A stretch of DNA of 64,000 nt from contig NZ_CABKRX010000065.1 in the NCBI RefSeq assembly GCF_902374955.1, forward strand, positions 14,844-78,843. Reading direction: 5' to 3'. Below the pieces are notes generated by a model. The model saw only the letters and a program-made list of their open reading frames with translations. It did not search any database and was not told the origin of the DNA. This stretch comes from Bacillus massilioanorexius. GTDB taxonomy: Bacteria > Bacillota > Bacilli > Bacillales > DSM-1321. Positions 45,292 to 54,263 of the stretch are shown here, in pieces. Both the position numbers and the translations under genes were made by a program. The number at the start of each line of letters is the position of its first letter. Within the stretch, counting starts at the first letter, position 1.

Positions 45292-47268
45292 TCATCCTTC
45301 CAGTTTCAACTCTAATATTAAATCACGCAGCTCAGCAGCTCGCTCGAAATTCAATGCTTTGGCTGCTTCCTTCATTTCTTTTTCCATATTTGTGATTACT
45401 TTTTCACGTTCTTTTTTACTTAATTTATCTAATCTAATAGCTGGTTCATTGCTTTCTTGCTCATCAACCGTCTGTGTAGCCTTAATAACATCTCGTATAT
45501 CTTTTTGAATCGTTGTAGGTGTGATTCCATGCTTTTCATTATATGCTTCCTGAATCATACGACGTCGTTTCGTTTCACTGATTGCGAGCTCCATTGAATT
45601 GGTAATCTTATCAGCATACATAATGACATGACCATGTTCATTTCTGGCTGCCCTACCAATCGTTTGAATTAACGATCGTTCCGAACGTAAGAATCCTTCT
45701 TTATCAGCATCTAAAATGGCAATCAACGAAACTTCTGGAATATCTAAACCTTCTCTCAGTAGATTAATTCCTACTAAAACATCATATTTTCCTAAGCGAA
45801 GTTCACGAATAATTTCAATTCGTTCCAATGTCTTCACTTCTGAATGTAAATATTGCACCTTAATACCAATTTCTTTTAAATAATCCGTTAAATCCTCAGA
45901 CATTTTCTTCGTTAATGTTGTAATAAGAACGCGTTCATTCCGTTTCACGCGATCTTGAATCTCTCCAATCAAATCATCAATTTGACCTTGAATTGGTCGA
46001 ATATCTATCGTTGGATCAAGCAATCCTGTAGGTCGAATAATCTGTTCAATCATTTCCGGACAATGCTCTAATTCATATGGGCCAGGTGTAGCTGATACAA
46101 AAATAGCCTGACCTACCTTTTCCTCAAACTCATCAAATCGTAATGGTCGATTATCCATAGCTGACGGAAGACGGAAACCGTGGTCAACAAGAACTTGTTT
46201 ACGCGCTTGGTCACCATTAAACATACCTCTGATTTGGGGCAGCGTAACATGGGACTCATCAATAACAAGTAAAAAGTCTTTTGGAAAGTAATCCAATAAT
46301 GTATATGGTGTTGAACCAGGTGGTCTTAATGTCAAATGTCTTGAATAGTTTTCAATTCCAGAACAGAAGCCCATTTCTCTCATCATTTCTAAATCATAGC
46401 GAGTACGTTGCTCAATCCGTTGAGCTTCTAATAATTTACCCTGTTCTTTAAATACAACAAGCTGTTCTTCTAACTCTTTCTCAATATTTTCAATAGCTAC
46501 CTTCATCTTTTCTTCACGAGTAACGAAGTGAGATGCTGGGAATATAGCTACGTGTTCACGTTCTCCAAGTACTTCTCCTGTTAGTGCGTCTACTTCGCGA
46601 ATCCGATCAATTTCATCACCAAAAAATTCAATTCTAATACAGTGCTCATCTCGAGACGCTGGAAATATTTCTACAACATCACCACGTACTCGAAATGTAC
46701 CACGCTTAAAATCGATATCATTCCTTGCATATTGAACATCTACAAGCTTATGTAATAGTTTATTTCTTTCTATCTCCATCCCAGTTCGTAAGGAAACGAC
46801 TAGCTCTCGATATTCTTCTGGAGACCCTAAACCATAAATACAAGATACGCTGGCAATAATGATGACATCATTCCGTTCAAATAAAGAAGATGTAGCAGAG
46901 TGACGTAGTTTATCAATTTCATCATTGATGCTTGCATCTTTTTCTATAAATGTGTCTGTTTGAGGGACATATGCTTCTGGCTGATAATAATCATAATAAC
47001 TGACAAAGTATTCCACTGCGTTATTTGGGAAAAACTCCTTAAATTCACTATACAATTGCCCAGCTAATGTTTTATTATGCGCAATAACTAACGTTGGTTT
47101 ATTTACTTCTTTAATAACATTTGAAACAGTGAACGTTTTCCCTGTTCCTGTTGCTCCTAACAAAGTTTGAAGTTTCTTTCCAGATTGTATTTCTTTTACT
47201 AACGTTTGGATAGCTTGAGGCTGATCTCCTTGTGGAGAATATTTTGAAACTAATTGAAATTCATTCAT
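45292..47268 (-). CDS. uvrB: Excinuclease ABC subunit B
   Basis: 658 residues. Helicase motif [15 protein letters not shown] is at about 40, the beta-hairpin region [20 protein letters not shown] at about 93, motif [11 protein letters not shown] near 540, and a C-terminal UVR domain ([20 protein letters not shown], last 35 residues) that binds UvrC. It verifies the damage passed on by UvrA. AGGAGG precedes the ATG. It starts the uvrBA operon. Confidence 0.98.
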   Translation of the reverse strand: MNEFQLVSKYSPQGDQPQAIQTLVKEIQSGKKLQTLLGATGTGKTFTVSNVIKEVNKPTLVIAHNKTLAGQLYSEFKEFFPNNAVEYFVSYYDYYQPEAYVPQTDTFIEKDASINDEIDKLRHSATSSLFERNDVIIIASVSCIYGLGSPEEYRELVVSLRTGMEIERNKLLHKLVDVQYARNDIDFKRGTFRVRGDVVEIFPASRDEHCIRIEFFGDEIDRIREVDALTGEVLGEREHVAIFPASHFVTREEKMKVAIENIEKELEEQLVVFKEQGKLLEAQRIEQRTRYDLEMMREMGFCSGIENYSRHLTLRPPGSTPYTLLDYFPKDFLLVIDESHVTLPQIRGMFNGDQARKQVLVDHGFRLPSAMDNRPLRFDEFEEKVGQAIFVSATPGPYELEHCPEMIEQIIRPTGLLDPTIDIRPIQGQIDDLIGEIQDRVKRNERVLITTLTKKMSEDLTDYLKEIGIKVQYLHSEVKTLERIEIIRELRLGKYDVLVGINLLREGLDIPEVSLIAILDADKEGFLRSERSLIQTIGRAARNEHGHVIMYADKITNSMELAISETKRRRMIQEAYNEKHGITPTTIQKDIRDVIKATQTVDEQESNEPAIRLDKLSKKEREKVITNMEKEMKEAAKALNFERAAELRDLILELKLEG

Positions 47269-47570
47269 GAAAACGGGCCTCCTACTTTGTATTCCTATTT
47301 ATCTTTGACGAACAAAATAATATATAGACATTCTACCACAAACAACTAAAGTCTAACCATCAAAAGCGAACATTTATTCGATAAAAGTAATTAGAAGAAT
47401 GCTAAAGTTCCATTTTCTAGTTCATAGCATCAGTAGGGAATCTCATTTCATCCGCACTACTTATTCAAAAGTTCTAGAAAGCAGCTTTTACTTAAACAAG
47501 GGTCCGTTGATTCCTATTATCAATTTCAACCTTACACGAGCATTTTTAACCTTACAAACCAAAAAGAGGA
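47269..47570. other. uvrB upstream region; no gene
   Basis: An 81-codon plus-strand frame here (47399-47644) runs into a terminator and has no ribosome site, so it is not called. AT-rich. No SOS (Bacillus LexA/DinR, GAAC-N4-GTTC) box was convincingly seen; CGAACAAAATAATA and GAACATTTATTC near 47310-47375 are partial at best. Confidence 0.4.
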
Positions 47571-47606
47571 TGTTCCAAAAGCTATGCTTTTATAGGACAC
47601 CCTCTT
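47571..47606 (-). terminator. Terminator after csbA (shared-stem family)
   Basis: AAGAGGATGTTCC pairs with GGACACCCTCTT, with an inner AAAAGC/GCTTTT pair; on the minus strand TTTTTGGTTTG follows. Confidence 0.75.
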
Positions 47607-47640
47607 GCATTATAATCTTATGTTTATGTTCATTTTTTAA

Positions 47641-47680
47641 GTGAAATCCGAGAGACTCACGCGGAAAGAGCAGATTAATG
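47641..47680 (-). repeat. Fragment of the MITE-like repeat core
   Basis: Reverse complement TGCTCTTTCCGCGTGAGTCT resembles the CTCGCTTTCCGCGAGAGTCT core of the copy at 37 kb. Only about 30-40 bases remain, so this is a weak call. Confidence 0.35.
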
Positions 47681-47791
47681 CCCCACTTTAACAATACTCT
47701 CTTAAAAAGAGGCAAGAACAGTAAAAATACGTTACAAAGTCATAAAAATTATGGATTTAAAGCGAAAAGGGATCTTAAAAGAGATTAATCA

Positions 47792-48034
47792 TCACTTTTG
47801 AGACAGCCCCTGACGTGTATTATGTTTAATAAAGCGAATGGATAACCATAGACCAAACGTTAAAGAAATGGCATCAAGAATAATGAATGTCCATGTATCT
47901 GTATAACCTGCATATGCAGATGCGGCAATTAAAGCTACCGAAAGTGACAAACCGACGAAGTGATTATAAGTGACTCTTGTGAAAACATAGACTAACAAAG
48001 CTGGTAATGTCATAGCAGCTAGAATCCAAGTCAT
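47792..48034 (-). CDS. csbA: CsbA family small membrane protein
   Basis: 80 residues with three hydrophobic segments (about 3-20, 27-42, 46-68) and a basic tail. The sequence and its place before uvrB match CsbA (DUF2198), a general-stress membrane protein controlled by sigma-B in B. subtilis; no clear sigma-B promoter was found here. TAAGGAG precedes the ATG. Function unknown. Confidence 0.85.
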   Translation of the reverse strand: MTWILAAMTLPALLVYVFTRVTYNHFVGLSLSVALIAASAYAGYTDTWTFIILDAISLTFGLWLSIRFIKHNTRQGLSQK

Positions 48035-48126
48035 CTCTTCATCTCCTTACTTCCATAAAAAGTATATTATTTAAACATTGTAGCATAACTACATTTTGTT
48101 TTGCTTACATCATACGCTACTATTGG

Positions 48127-49365
48127 TTATTTTGGAAATGTTATTCTAAAAATCGTACCTTTCCCTTCTTCACTATTCACTTTAATTTTCCCTTGATGCT
48201 GTTCTACAATCCATTTCGCGATAGACAACCCCAACCCTGTACCTTCTGGCACCGAGCGAGATTTTTCACCTTGGAAAAAGCGATCGAAGACATAAGGTAT
48301 ATCCTTTTTGCTTATACCTATTCCATTATCTGCAACCGATAACTCAACACCATTATTCACTTTTCTACAAATAACATTAATTTCCCCATGTTCTGTTGTG
48401 AACTTTAAGGCATTATCTAAAAGTATAACAACAAGCTGATGGATTCTTTCAATATCTCCGAACATCTCAATTGGCTCATCACATTTGATAATAATTTTTT
48501 TCTCCTGTAATTCCGCTAGCTCTTTATAAGGTGCAATTACTTCTTGTATCGCCTCATTGAGTCGAAACTTTTCTTTCTTTATATCTAATCTATTCGTATC
48601 GGTCCGTGCTAATAACAATAAGTTACTAACTAGCTTTGATAATCTTCTCGTTTCTTTCGAAATAACGGATATATCAACAGCCTTTGCTTCAATCGTATCC
48701 TTTGGAGAACGCAGTAAGAGGTCCGCTCGCGACTGTATAACAGCTAATGGTGTACGAAGCTCATGAGAAGCGTCGGAAACAAATTGTTTCTGTTTAGTCA
48801 AGGCTTCATTAATTGGAACAAGCGCCACTCCTGCTAAATAAAAGCCAGCTACAATAGCCAAAATGCCTCCTACCATCGTACCTAATGCTAAAAGCGCTCC
48901 TACCCGCTGCAACATTTCCTGTTCTGAATTTACATTACGCAATAACTGTACGGTAAAATCTCCATAATCAGTTGAGAATTTGGCTGAGATACTACGAAAA
49001 TAATAGCCATGTGAACTTTTTTCTTCAATTTCATGCTGACGGATAGGTCGAAAATCTTTTGGATTAGAAGAGAACAGAAAGCCTTCGTCGTCTATTTGCA
49101 CTAACTTTTTCTTATCGTCCCAAATTAATACCTGTACACGAGGATCTTGAATAAAAGTAGGCTTTGTGATACTTGCTTCCAAAGGTATATATTGATTCTC
49201 TACTAGAGTTTCATACTGATGAAGCAAATCTTTTAAATCATCATCAGAATCACTATACAATAGTACTTGCATATAAGAATATACAGACGCAGCTATCGCC
49301 CCGATGATTAGTATCAAAATAATAGAATTTTGCATCGCTAGTCTAATACGCGTCTTTTCAAACAT
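48127..49365 (-). CDS. Sensor histidine kinase
   Basis: 412 residues. A first membrane segment (about 13-33) and a second (about 160-185) enclose an extracytoplasmic domain of about 125 residues. The HisKA H-box SDASHELRTPLAVIQ follows, then HATPase motifs: N-box LDNALKF, G1 VADNGIGIS, G2 GTGLGLSIAKWIVEQHQG. It is an HPK1-type membrane kinase; the signal is unknown. It starts 10 bases after the response regulator. TAGGAG precedes its ATG. Confidence 0.92.
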   Translation of the reverse strand: MFEKTRIRLAMQNSIILILIIGAIAASVYSYMQVLLYSDSDDDLKDLLHQYETLVENQYIPLEASITKPTFIQDPRVQVLIWDDKKKLVQIDDEGFLFSSNPKDFRPIRQHEIEEKSSHGYYFRSISAKFSTDYGDFTVQLLRNVNSEQEMLQRVGALLALGTMVGGILAIVAGFYLAGVALVPINEALTKQKQFVSDASHELRTPLAVIQSRADLLLRSPKDTIEAKAVDISVISKETRRLSKLVSNLLLLARTDTNRLDIKKEKFRLNEAIQEVIAPYKELAELQEKKIIIKCDEPIEMFGDIERIHQLVVILLDNALKFTTEHGEINVICRKVNNGVELSVADNGIGISKKDIPYVFDRFFQGEKSRSVPEGTGLGLSIAKWIVEQHQGKIKVNSEEGKGTIFRITFPK

Positions 49366-49375
49366 TCGACTACTC

Positions 49376-50047
49376 CTATTCCTTTTTAAGCATATAGCCT
49401 ATTCCACGAACTGTCTTAATATCTTTGTCATATCCAAACGGTTCAAGCTTCTTCCTTAGATGATGTGTAAATACTTCTACAACACCTATTGTTGTATCTG
49501 AATCATAACCCCAAATACGGTCATATATCTGTTCTCTTGTCAGAATAGATCCTACGTTTCCAATGAAAAACTCAAGTAAATCATATTGCTTTAACGTTAA
49601 CTTAACAGGCTCTCCATCAATTAATATATCATTTTCTTTTCCTCGTAATTCGATTCCTTTATAACGAATTGTCTGGTCATTAGTGAAATTCCCACTTCTT
49701 CTTAATAAAGCTCGAACTCTTGCGACCAATTCTGGCGCTTGAAATGGTTTGACTAAATAATCATCTGCACCAATATCCAAGCCCTTTACTCGATCCTCTA
49801 AGGAATCCCGAGCCGTCAGAAACATCACAGGTGTTTCGATATTTTCTCTACGTAATTTTCTTAAAATTTCAAAGCCATCCATACCTGGTAGCATAACATC
49901 TAATATAATTGCATCATAAATATTTTGTTGAGCAAGAAAATAGCCATCCTCACCATTTGAAGCGATATCGACTGTAAAGCTCTTTTCTAAAATACCTTTT
50001 ATCGAATGTAATAGCGATTCATGATCTTCTACTACTAATATTTTCAT
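49376..50047 (-). CDS. OmpR/PhoB-family response regulator
   Basis: 223 residues. Receiver domain: acidic pair ED (7-8), phospho-acceptor Asp51 in AIILDVMLPGMDG, Thr in FLTARDS, Lys in DDYLVKPFQ. The C-terminal winged helix ends GVVEVFTHHLRKKLEP...VRGIGYML. It pairs with the kinase downstream. Targets are unknown; the neighbouring VTT protein is a candidate. The ribosome site, GGGGTTACGG, is weak. Confidence 0.93.
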   Translation of the reverse strand: MKILVVEDHESLLHSIKGILEKSFTVDIASNGEDGYFLAQQNIYDAIILDVMLPGMDGFEILRKLRRENIETPVMFLTARDSLEDRVKGLDIGADDYLVKPFQAPELVARVRALLRRSGNFTNDQTIRYKGIELRGKENDILIDGEPVKLTLKQYDLLEFFIGNVGSILTREQIYDRIWGYDSDTTIGVVEVFTHHLRKKLEPFGYDKDIKTVRGIGYMLKKE

Positions 50048-50202
50048 TATCCGTAACCCCTAATTTTAGATTTACATTAAAAATTATATCGTATTTTTTA
50101 GCAGATTGTAAAAAAGGTAGAAAGCAAATAATAAGAATATTAAGAACGAATGATAACATAATGGAAGTAGTTGTGAGTGCTTGCAATGAAAAACATATGC
50201 TT

Positions 50203-50757
50203 CTAGCTCTTAAGTAAAACATATTTTTTTCTTACATATAGGATTACAAGTACAACCAAAGAAGTAATCACTAGAATCAACTGAGCCTTCCATCCTAAAT
50301 TCAACACTTGGCTGACAGCAAAGGCTTCTATAAATAAGGCTGGTATTTTTCCGATAGTGCTGGCAATAGAATAGCTTACAATCCCCATACCACTACTTGC
50401 ACCAGCTAAAGTAACCAATCCTGAAGGTGCAAATGGGAATAGTCTTAAAGCAAGTATCAAAAGAAAGGCTTCAATTCCCTTTGCTTCCTGCAGCCGTAAA
50501 ATAAATTTATTTCGACTTATAACTGAAAGCTTATCAACACCTTTACGATATAGATAAAAACTAACAATAGCTCCAATTGCCTCTCCAGCAATTGAGATAT
50601 ATAAACCTTGCTCAAATCCAAAAAAGGCAATATTGGCAGCCGTAACGAAAACACTCGGTAGAACTCCCACAATACTCACTAATATACTAATAATGATACT
50701 AATCCAAACAGCCCATTCTGGATGCTCAACAAATATTCCAATCAAAGATTGCTCCAT
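50203..50757 (-). CDS. VTT/TVP38-TMEM64 (DedA-like) membrane protein
   Basis: 184 residues with five to six hydrophobic segments. The GEAIGAIVSFYLYRKGVDKL block and RLFPFAPSGLVTLAGASS with its re-entrant proline/glycine pattern define the SNARE-associated Golgi/VTT family; DedA relatives flip undecaprenyl phosphate or phospholipids. It lies 155 bases before the two-component genes. AGGAGAG precedes the ATG. Confidence 0.85.
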   Translation of the reverse strand: MEQSLIGIFVEHPEWAVWISIIISILVSIVGVLPSVFVTAANIAFFGFEQGLYISIAGEAIGAIVSFYLYRKGVDKLSVISRNKFILRLQEAKGIEAFLLILALRLFPFAPSGLVTLAGASSGMGIVSYSIASTIGKIPALFIEAFAVSQVLNLGWKAQLILVITSLVVLVILYVRKKYVLLKS

Positions 50758-50845
50758 TGCACTCTCCTAATAGTTTCAAAGTAAGCTCATTTTTACCGCT
50801 AATGAAAGAAGTAAGAATGATTATAGAACAAGTTTTTTAAATTCA

Positions 50846-51104
50846 TATTAAAAGGCAGTTTTCGCAAACTTTGTTGACTATGAACAAGTTGAGAATATAG
50901 ACTGAGTTGCATTCCGCTCCAGGTTGCTCGCTTTCCGCGGGGCGGGCAGTGAACTTCCCCGGCACATAGTGTCTATGAGGTCTCACCTGTCCCGCTGCTC
51001 CCGCAGGAGTCTCGCACCTTACGCTCTACCCGGCCTTTTTATGCTATTTTTATCCAATAAACTCATATAAAAACAACAATCTTTTAGAAAACAGCCTATT
51101 AAAA
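50846..51104. mobile_element. MITE-like repeat with terminal inverted repeats and 8-bp target duplication
   Basis: The element spans 50854-51096 (243 bases) with no coding capacity. The ends match as inverted repeats in 18 of 23 positions (GGCAGTTTTC...TTGTTG on the left, the reverse of CAACAAT...GAAAACAGCC on the right). TATTAAAA stands on both flanks (50846-50853 and 51097-51104), a perfect 8-base target duplication. The centre is GC-rich and palindromic (CTCGCTTTCCGCGG, AGGAGTCTCGCACCTTACG). Similar GC-rich intergenic repeats are common in Bacillaceae. Confidence 0.75.
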
Positions 51105-51142
51105 AACCCCGTTTTAAGTTATTTTAACCTAAAACGGGGCTT
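51100..51142 (-). terminator. Terminator after the first SDR gene
   Basis: Minus strand AGCCCCGTTTTAGGTT pairs with AACTTAAAACGGGGTT and continues TTTTTAATA. It ends right at the MITE-like insertion, whose target duplication supplies part of the T-run. Confidence 0.88.
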
Positions 51143-51160
51143 TAAAATAAAAGAATTCTC

Positions 51161-51967
51161 TTATTTTTGAACTTGTTTCATAAAGTTGCTGAAATCTGCA
51201 ATACTTGGGTTAGCCATATAGTGGCCACCTTCAACTTGAATCGTTTGTCCAGTAATGAATTTTGATTCGTCAGAGGCTAAAAAGACAACTGTATGTCCAA
51301 TATCCTCTGCTTCTCCATGATAAGGAAGAGCGTTGAACTTTTCAAAAATCGCTAATACTTCAGCTGGCATGTTCTGTTTAGCGGCAGGAGTTAAAATTAA
51401 CCCTGGTGCCACTGCATTTACACGGATTTTATCTTTTCCATATTGTGCTGCGATATATTTTGTTAAATTCACTACAGCTGCCTTTGATGCACCGTAAGCA
51501 GATCTTATGGAATCTCCTGCAAATGCTGCCATTGAAGCAGTATTAATAATGGATCCACCACCTGCTTTAATCATATGCGGAATGGCAAAACGACAACCTA
51601 ATAAAACACTTTTGGCATTAACATTCATTAGACGATCCCACTCATCCAAATCAATATTAACGGCATCTAAATCTTTTTGTAGATTTGTTAATCCAACATT
51701 ATTATATAAAACGTTAATTGTACCGTATTCTGCTACAGTAAATTCAACTGCTTCTTTAATAGAATCTTCTTTAGAAGCATCTAAAAAGATACCAACTGCT
51801 TCTCCACCAAGACTTTTAATGTTTTCAGCCGCTTCTTTTGCACCTTCAACATTAAAATCTGCTAGAACAACCTTAGCACCTTCTTTAGCTAAAAGTTGTG
51901 CAGTAGACAAACCTATCCCTGAAGCTGCACCTGTTACAAGTGCTACTTTATTTTGAACGCGTCCCAT
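51161..51967 (-). CDS. Short-chain dehydrogenase/reductase
   Basis: 268 residues, classical SDR. Cofactor motif TGAASGIG (about 13-20), an unusual NNVG in place of NNAG, catalytic Ser in IINTASMAAF, Tyr-x3-Lys in SAYGASKAAV, and a C-terminal TGQTIQVEGGHYM. Probably NAD-dependent, since Asp follows the second strand (LADFN). Substrate unknown. It lies 23 bases after a MarR gene and ends in a strong terminator, so the MarR-SDR pair is likely an operon. GGGGGAG precedes the ATG. Confidence 0.88.
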   Translation of the reverse strand: MGRVQNKVALVTGAASGIGLSTAQLLAKEGAKVVLADFNVEGAKEAAENIKSLGGEAVGIFLDASKEDSIKEAVEFTVAEYGTINVLYNNVGLTNLQKDLDAVNIDLDEWDRLMNVNAKSVLLGCRFAIPHMIKAGGGSIINTASMAAFAGDSIRSAYGASKAAVVNLTKYIAAQYGKDKIRVNAVAPGLILTPAAKQNMPAEVLAIFEKFNALPYHGEAEDIGHTVVFLASDESKFITGQTIQVEGGHYMANPSIADFSNFMKQVQK

Positions 51968-51990
51968 CTTCTCTCCCCCTAATACAACCT

Positions 51991-52416
51991 TTATACATCC
52001 ATGTTGTTAACAAGCTTCTCGTAAATCGCTAAAAATCGCTTTAGCTCATCTTCACTTAAAACTTGAAATAACTCAGCATGTAAGGCATGTCCCTTTGTTT
52101 CAGATTCCTGTAATACTTGTCTACCTTTATCGGTGATTTTCATTATTACTGAACGACGGTCATTTTGATCGTATATACGTTCAGCAAGTTCTTGAACAAT
52201 TAATTTATTTGCAATATTTGTTAATGCCCCTGGTGTATAGCCTAATGTATGAGCTAATTCCGTTTGCTTTTGTGGACCTTTATGTTTAAGTTCCGCCAAT
52301 ACAAGTATTGGTGAAATCCCTAAATTATGGTTCGTAGCCTTCGTCCACTTAAATATCGCTTGATTGTTATATTGCTGCATGATTCTAATTAATTTCAGTG
52401 TGTCTGTTCCTTCCAC
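51991..52416 (-). CDS. MarR-family transcriptional regulator
   Basis: 141 residues from GTG 52416, well spaced after GGGGTGG; GTG 52425 is also possible. The winged helix covers ILVLAELKHKGPQKQTELAHTLGYTPGALTNIANKLIVQELAER with the wing RIYDQNDRRSVIMKITDKG. MarR dimers usually repress neighbouring genes until a small ligand binds. It lies between two SDR genes. No ATG is well placed, so the start is uncertain. Confidence 0.85.
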   Translation of the reverse strand: MEGTDTLKLIRIMQQYNNQAIFKWTKATNHNLGISPILVLAELKHKGPQKQTELAHTLGYTPGALTNIANKLIVQELAERIYDQNDRRSVIMKITDKGRQVLQESETKGHALHAELFQVLSEDELKRFLAIYEKLVNNMDV

Positions 52417-52531
52417 TATTTCCACCCCAAAGAAAAAACCATCCCATTTATTTAATCGTATGAATATCTTTACTGCTAGTTAACAGCCTATAACCGAAGG
52501 GAAATAAGTTCCTGACGATTATAAATAGAAA

Positions 52532-53287
52532 TTATCGTAATTTAATTGCTCCACCATCAACCATGATAGTTTGACCAGTAATATAGTCAGAGTCTTCACT
52601 ACCTAAGAATACAGCTACACGTCCTAGATCACTTTCAAGTTCTCCAAGTCTTCTTAAAGGAATTCTTGAAAGCATTGCATTGTAATCTTCTGGTGCTGCT
52701 TGAGCCCATTGTTGAATACCAGGTGAGTTTGCAATTGGAGAAATAATATTTACATTAATACCGTAAGGTCCAAATTCATCTGCCGCTACACGCGAGATAC
52801 CACGAATGGCTTCTTTTGCTGCTGCATAAGATGCTTGTTTTGGATTACCATTAATACCTGCTCCAGATGCAAAGTTAATGATTTTACCTTTTGTTTCTTT
52901 TAAGTAAGGTAATGCTGCTTGCATGAAATAGAAAGTTGGATAGAAACCTGTATTAAATGACAAGTCTAGCATTTCTTGAGTTGTTTCTTCGAAAGGTGCT
53001 TGTTTAGAAGCGTGTGCATTGTTAATTAGAATATCTAGTTTACCTAATTTTGCTACTACTTCGTCTACAATTCCTTTTAATTTATTATGTTCCATAAGGT
53101 TTGCTTGTATAAAAATCGATTCCGGTGAATGCGCTTGCAATTCTTTAATTGTTTGTTCACCAGCTTCAGCATTTACGTCAATGATGGCTACTTTTGCTCC
53201 TTCTTTAACATAAGCCATAGCCATACCTTTACCAATTCCGCCTGCTCCACCAGTAATAATTGCTACTTTATCTTGTAATCTTTTCAT
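52532..53287 (-). CDS. Short-chain dehydrogenase/reductase
   Basis: 251 residues from ATG 53287, behind GAGGGGG; the open frame to 53398 lies over the promoter and is rejected. TGGAGGIGKG binds the cofactor, Asp in AIIDVN favours NAD, NNAHAS replaces NNAG, catalytic Ser is in INFASGAGI and Tyr-x3-Lys in ASYAAAKEAI, and the end is TGQTIMVDGG. Substrate unknown. An FNR/CRP-type palindrome lies about 90-115 bases upstream, suggesting oxygen-responsive control. Confidence 0.88.
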   Translation of the reverse strand: MKRLQDKVAIITGGAGGIGKGMAMAYVKEGAKVAIIDVNAEAGEQTIKELQAHSPESIFIQANLMEHNKLKGIVDEVVAKLGKLDILINNAHASKQAPFEETTQEMLDLSFNTGFYPTFYFMQAALPYLKETKGKIINFASGAGINGNPKQASYAAAKEAIRGISRVAADEFGPYGINVNIISPIANSPGIQQWAQAAPEDYNAMLSRIPLRRLGELESDLGRVAVFLGSEDSDYITGQTIMVDGGAIKLR

Positions 53288-53354
53288 TTTAACATCCCCC
53301 TCATGCATGTAGTTTATCACTATATATTTTAATAATAAAATATATTGCTCAAAC

Positions 53355-53404
53355 ATTATTAAAATAGTGAAAATATTGTTATTTGTGATATTTATCACAA
53401 ATAA
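53355..53404 (-). promoter_or_regulatory. FNR/CRP-type operator and candidate promoter of the second SDR
   Basis: TGTGATATTTATCACA (core of a palindrome with 12-base arms, 53379-53404) fits the Crp/Fnr consensus TGTGA-N6-TCACA exactly. Minus-strand TAATAAT at 53361-53355 could be the -10; the operator centre would then lie near -43, the class II activator position. No strong -35 is present, which also fits activator dependence. Confidence 0.65.
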
Positions 53405-53504
53405 TATGTCTGACTAAAGCAATTCAACATAGCAGCGAAAGCCCAAAAGCATACCGTAGCTAAATAGATTATTTTGTACAACACTATACTTTTTACCCCA
53501 TAGG

Positions 53505-53545
53505 AAAAGGCTTCAAACGGAAGAATTCTTCACGTCTAAAGCCTT
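53505..53545 (-). terminator. Terminator after the acetyltransferase-side SDR promoter region
   Basis: AAGGCTTTAGACG pairs with CGTTTGAAGCCTT around GAAGAATTCTTC on the minus strand, followed by TTCC. It is located 14 bases past the GNAT stop, so it ends that gene. Confidence 0.7.
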
Positions 53546-53558
53546 AATATATAATTTA

Positions 53559-54035
53559 CTATAATAATTTTTGTTGTGGAGTATTTGTTTCATCTAATAC
53601 CATTACTAATCCACTTATTACTCCACTATTATCAATGTCACCATTTAAATTGAAACCAAACTGTTCGTAAAGCTTTTGTGCGATTTTATTATCAGGAGAA
53701 ATACTTAAATAAATTTTTTCACACTGATATCGTTTCTTAATGTAATCAATTAACATCGGAAGAGTTCTTTTCCCATATCCTTTCCCTTGCTGTTTTTGAT
53801 CAATCATAAAACGGTCAAGCCATACATCTCCATTACTAATATCCTTACCACACATTGCATATCCAATGATAGTGTCATCATCATACAAAGCTAGAGATTG
53901 CCACTGCGGTTCGAATCTTGATTGTGCCAATGAAAATGAATTACTTTCAATAAAATCCTTCTGTTGTTCATCAACTGATAAAAGGGCTACTTCAACCCAA
54001 TTGTCAGCAGTCACCTCACAAATTCGGAGGCTCAT
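53559..54035 (-). CDS. GNAT-family N-acetyltransferase
   Basis: 158 residues. The acetyl-CoA loop is DQKQQGKGYGKRTL (Q/R-x2-G-x-G/A near residues 78-90), preceded by strand VWLDRFMID and followed by SISPDNKIAQKLYEQFGF. It resembles spermine/spermidine acetyltransferases of the PaiA/BltD group; the substrate is not certain. A short terminator follows. AAGTGGA precedes the ATG, a modest site. Confidence 0.85.
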   Translation of the reverse strand: MSLRICEVTADNWVEVALLSVDEQQKDFIESNSFSLAQSRFEPQWQSLALYDDDTIIGYAMCGKDISNGDVWLDRFMIDQKQQGKGYGKRTLPMLIDYIKKRYQCEKIYLSISPDNKIAQKLYEQFGFNLNGDIDNSGVISGLVMVLDETNTPQQKLL

Positions 54036-54263
54036 AATTCCACTTCGCTTTCTTTTTTTATGGTACTTTTTTTATTTGTTCATTGTGCTATTACCCTCAT
54101 CTACTAAACTAGATTATTTAAAGGAACCAAATGAACTACTTATATTATCTGCTACAATTTACGTTAATGCAAATACATAGATTATCTTCCATTTTGGAAA
54201 TGCCACCTAACACGTCAATGCAAATAGGCCATCCAAGCTTGAATGACCTTTTATGTTAACTGA

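Noticed and set aside
47399..47644. 81-codon plus-strand ORF upstream of uvrB
   Set aside because: Runs through the csbA terminator hairpin and has no ribosome site.
51507..51956. 149-codon plus-strand ORF opposite the first SDR
   Set aside because: Antisense shadow of a well-supported SDR gene; no plus-strand ribosome site.
53288..53398. N-terminal extension of the second SDR
   Set aside because: It spans the FNR-type operator region and the true ATG has a GAGGGGG site.
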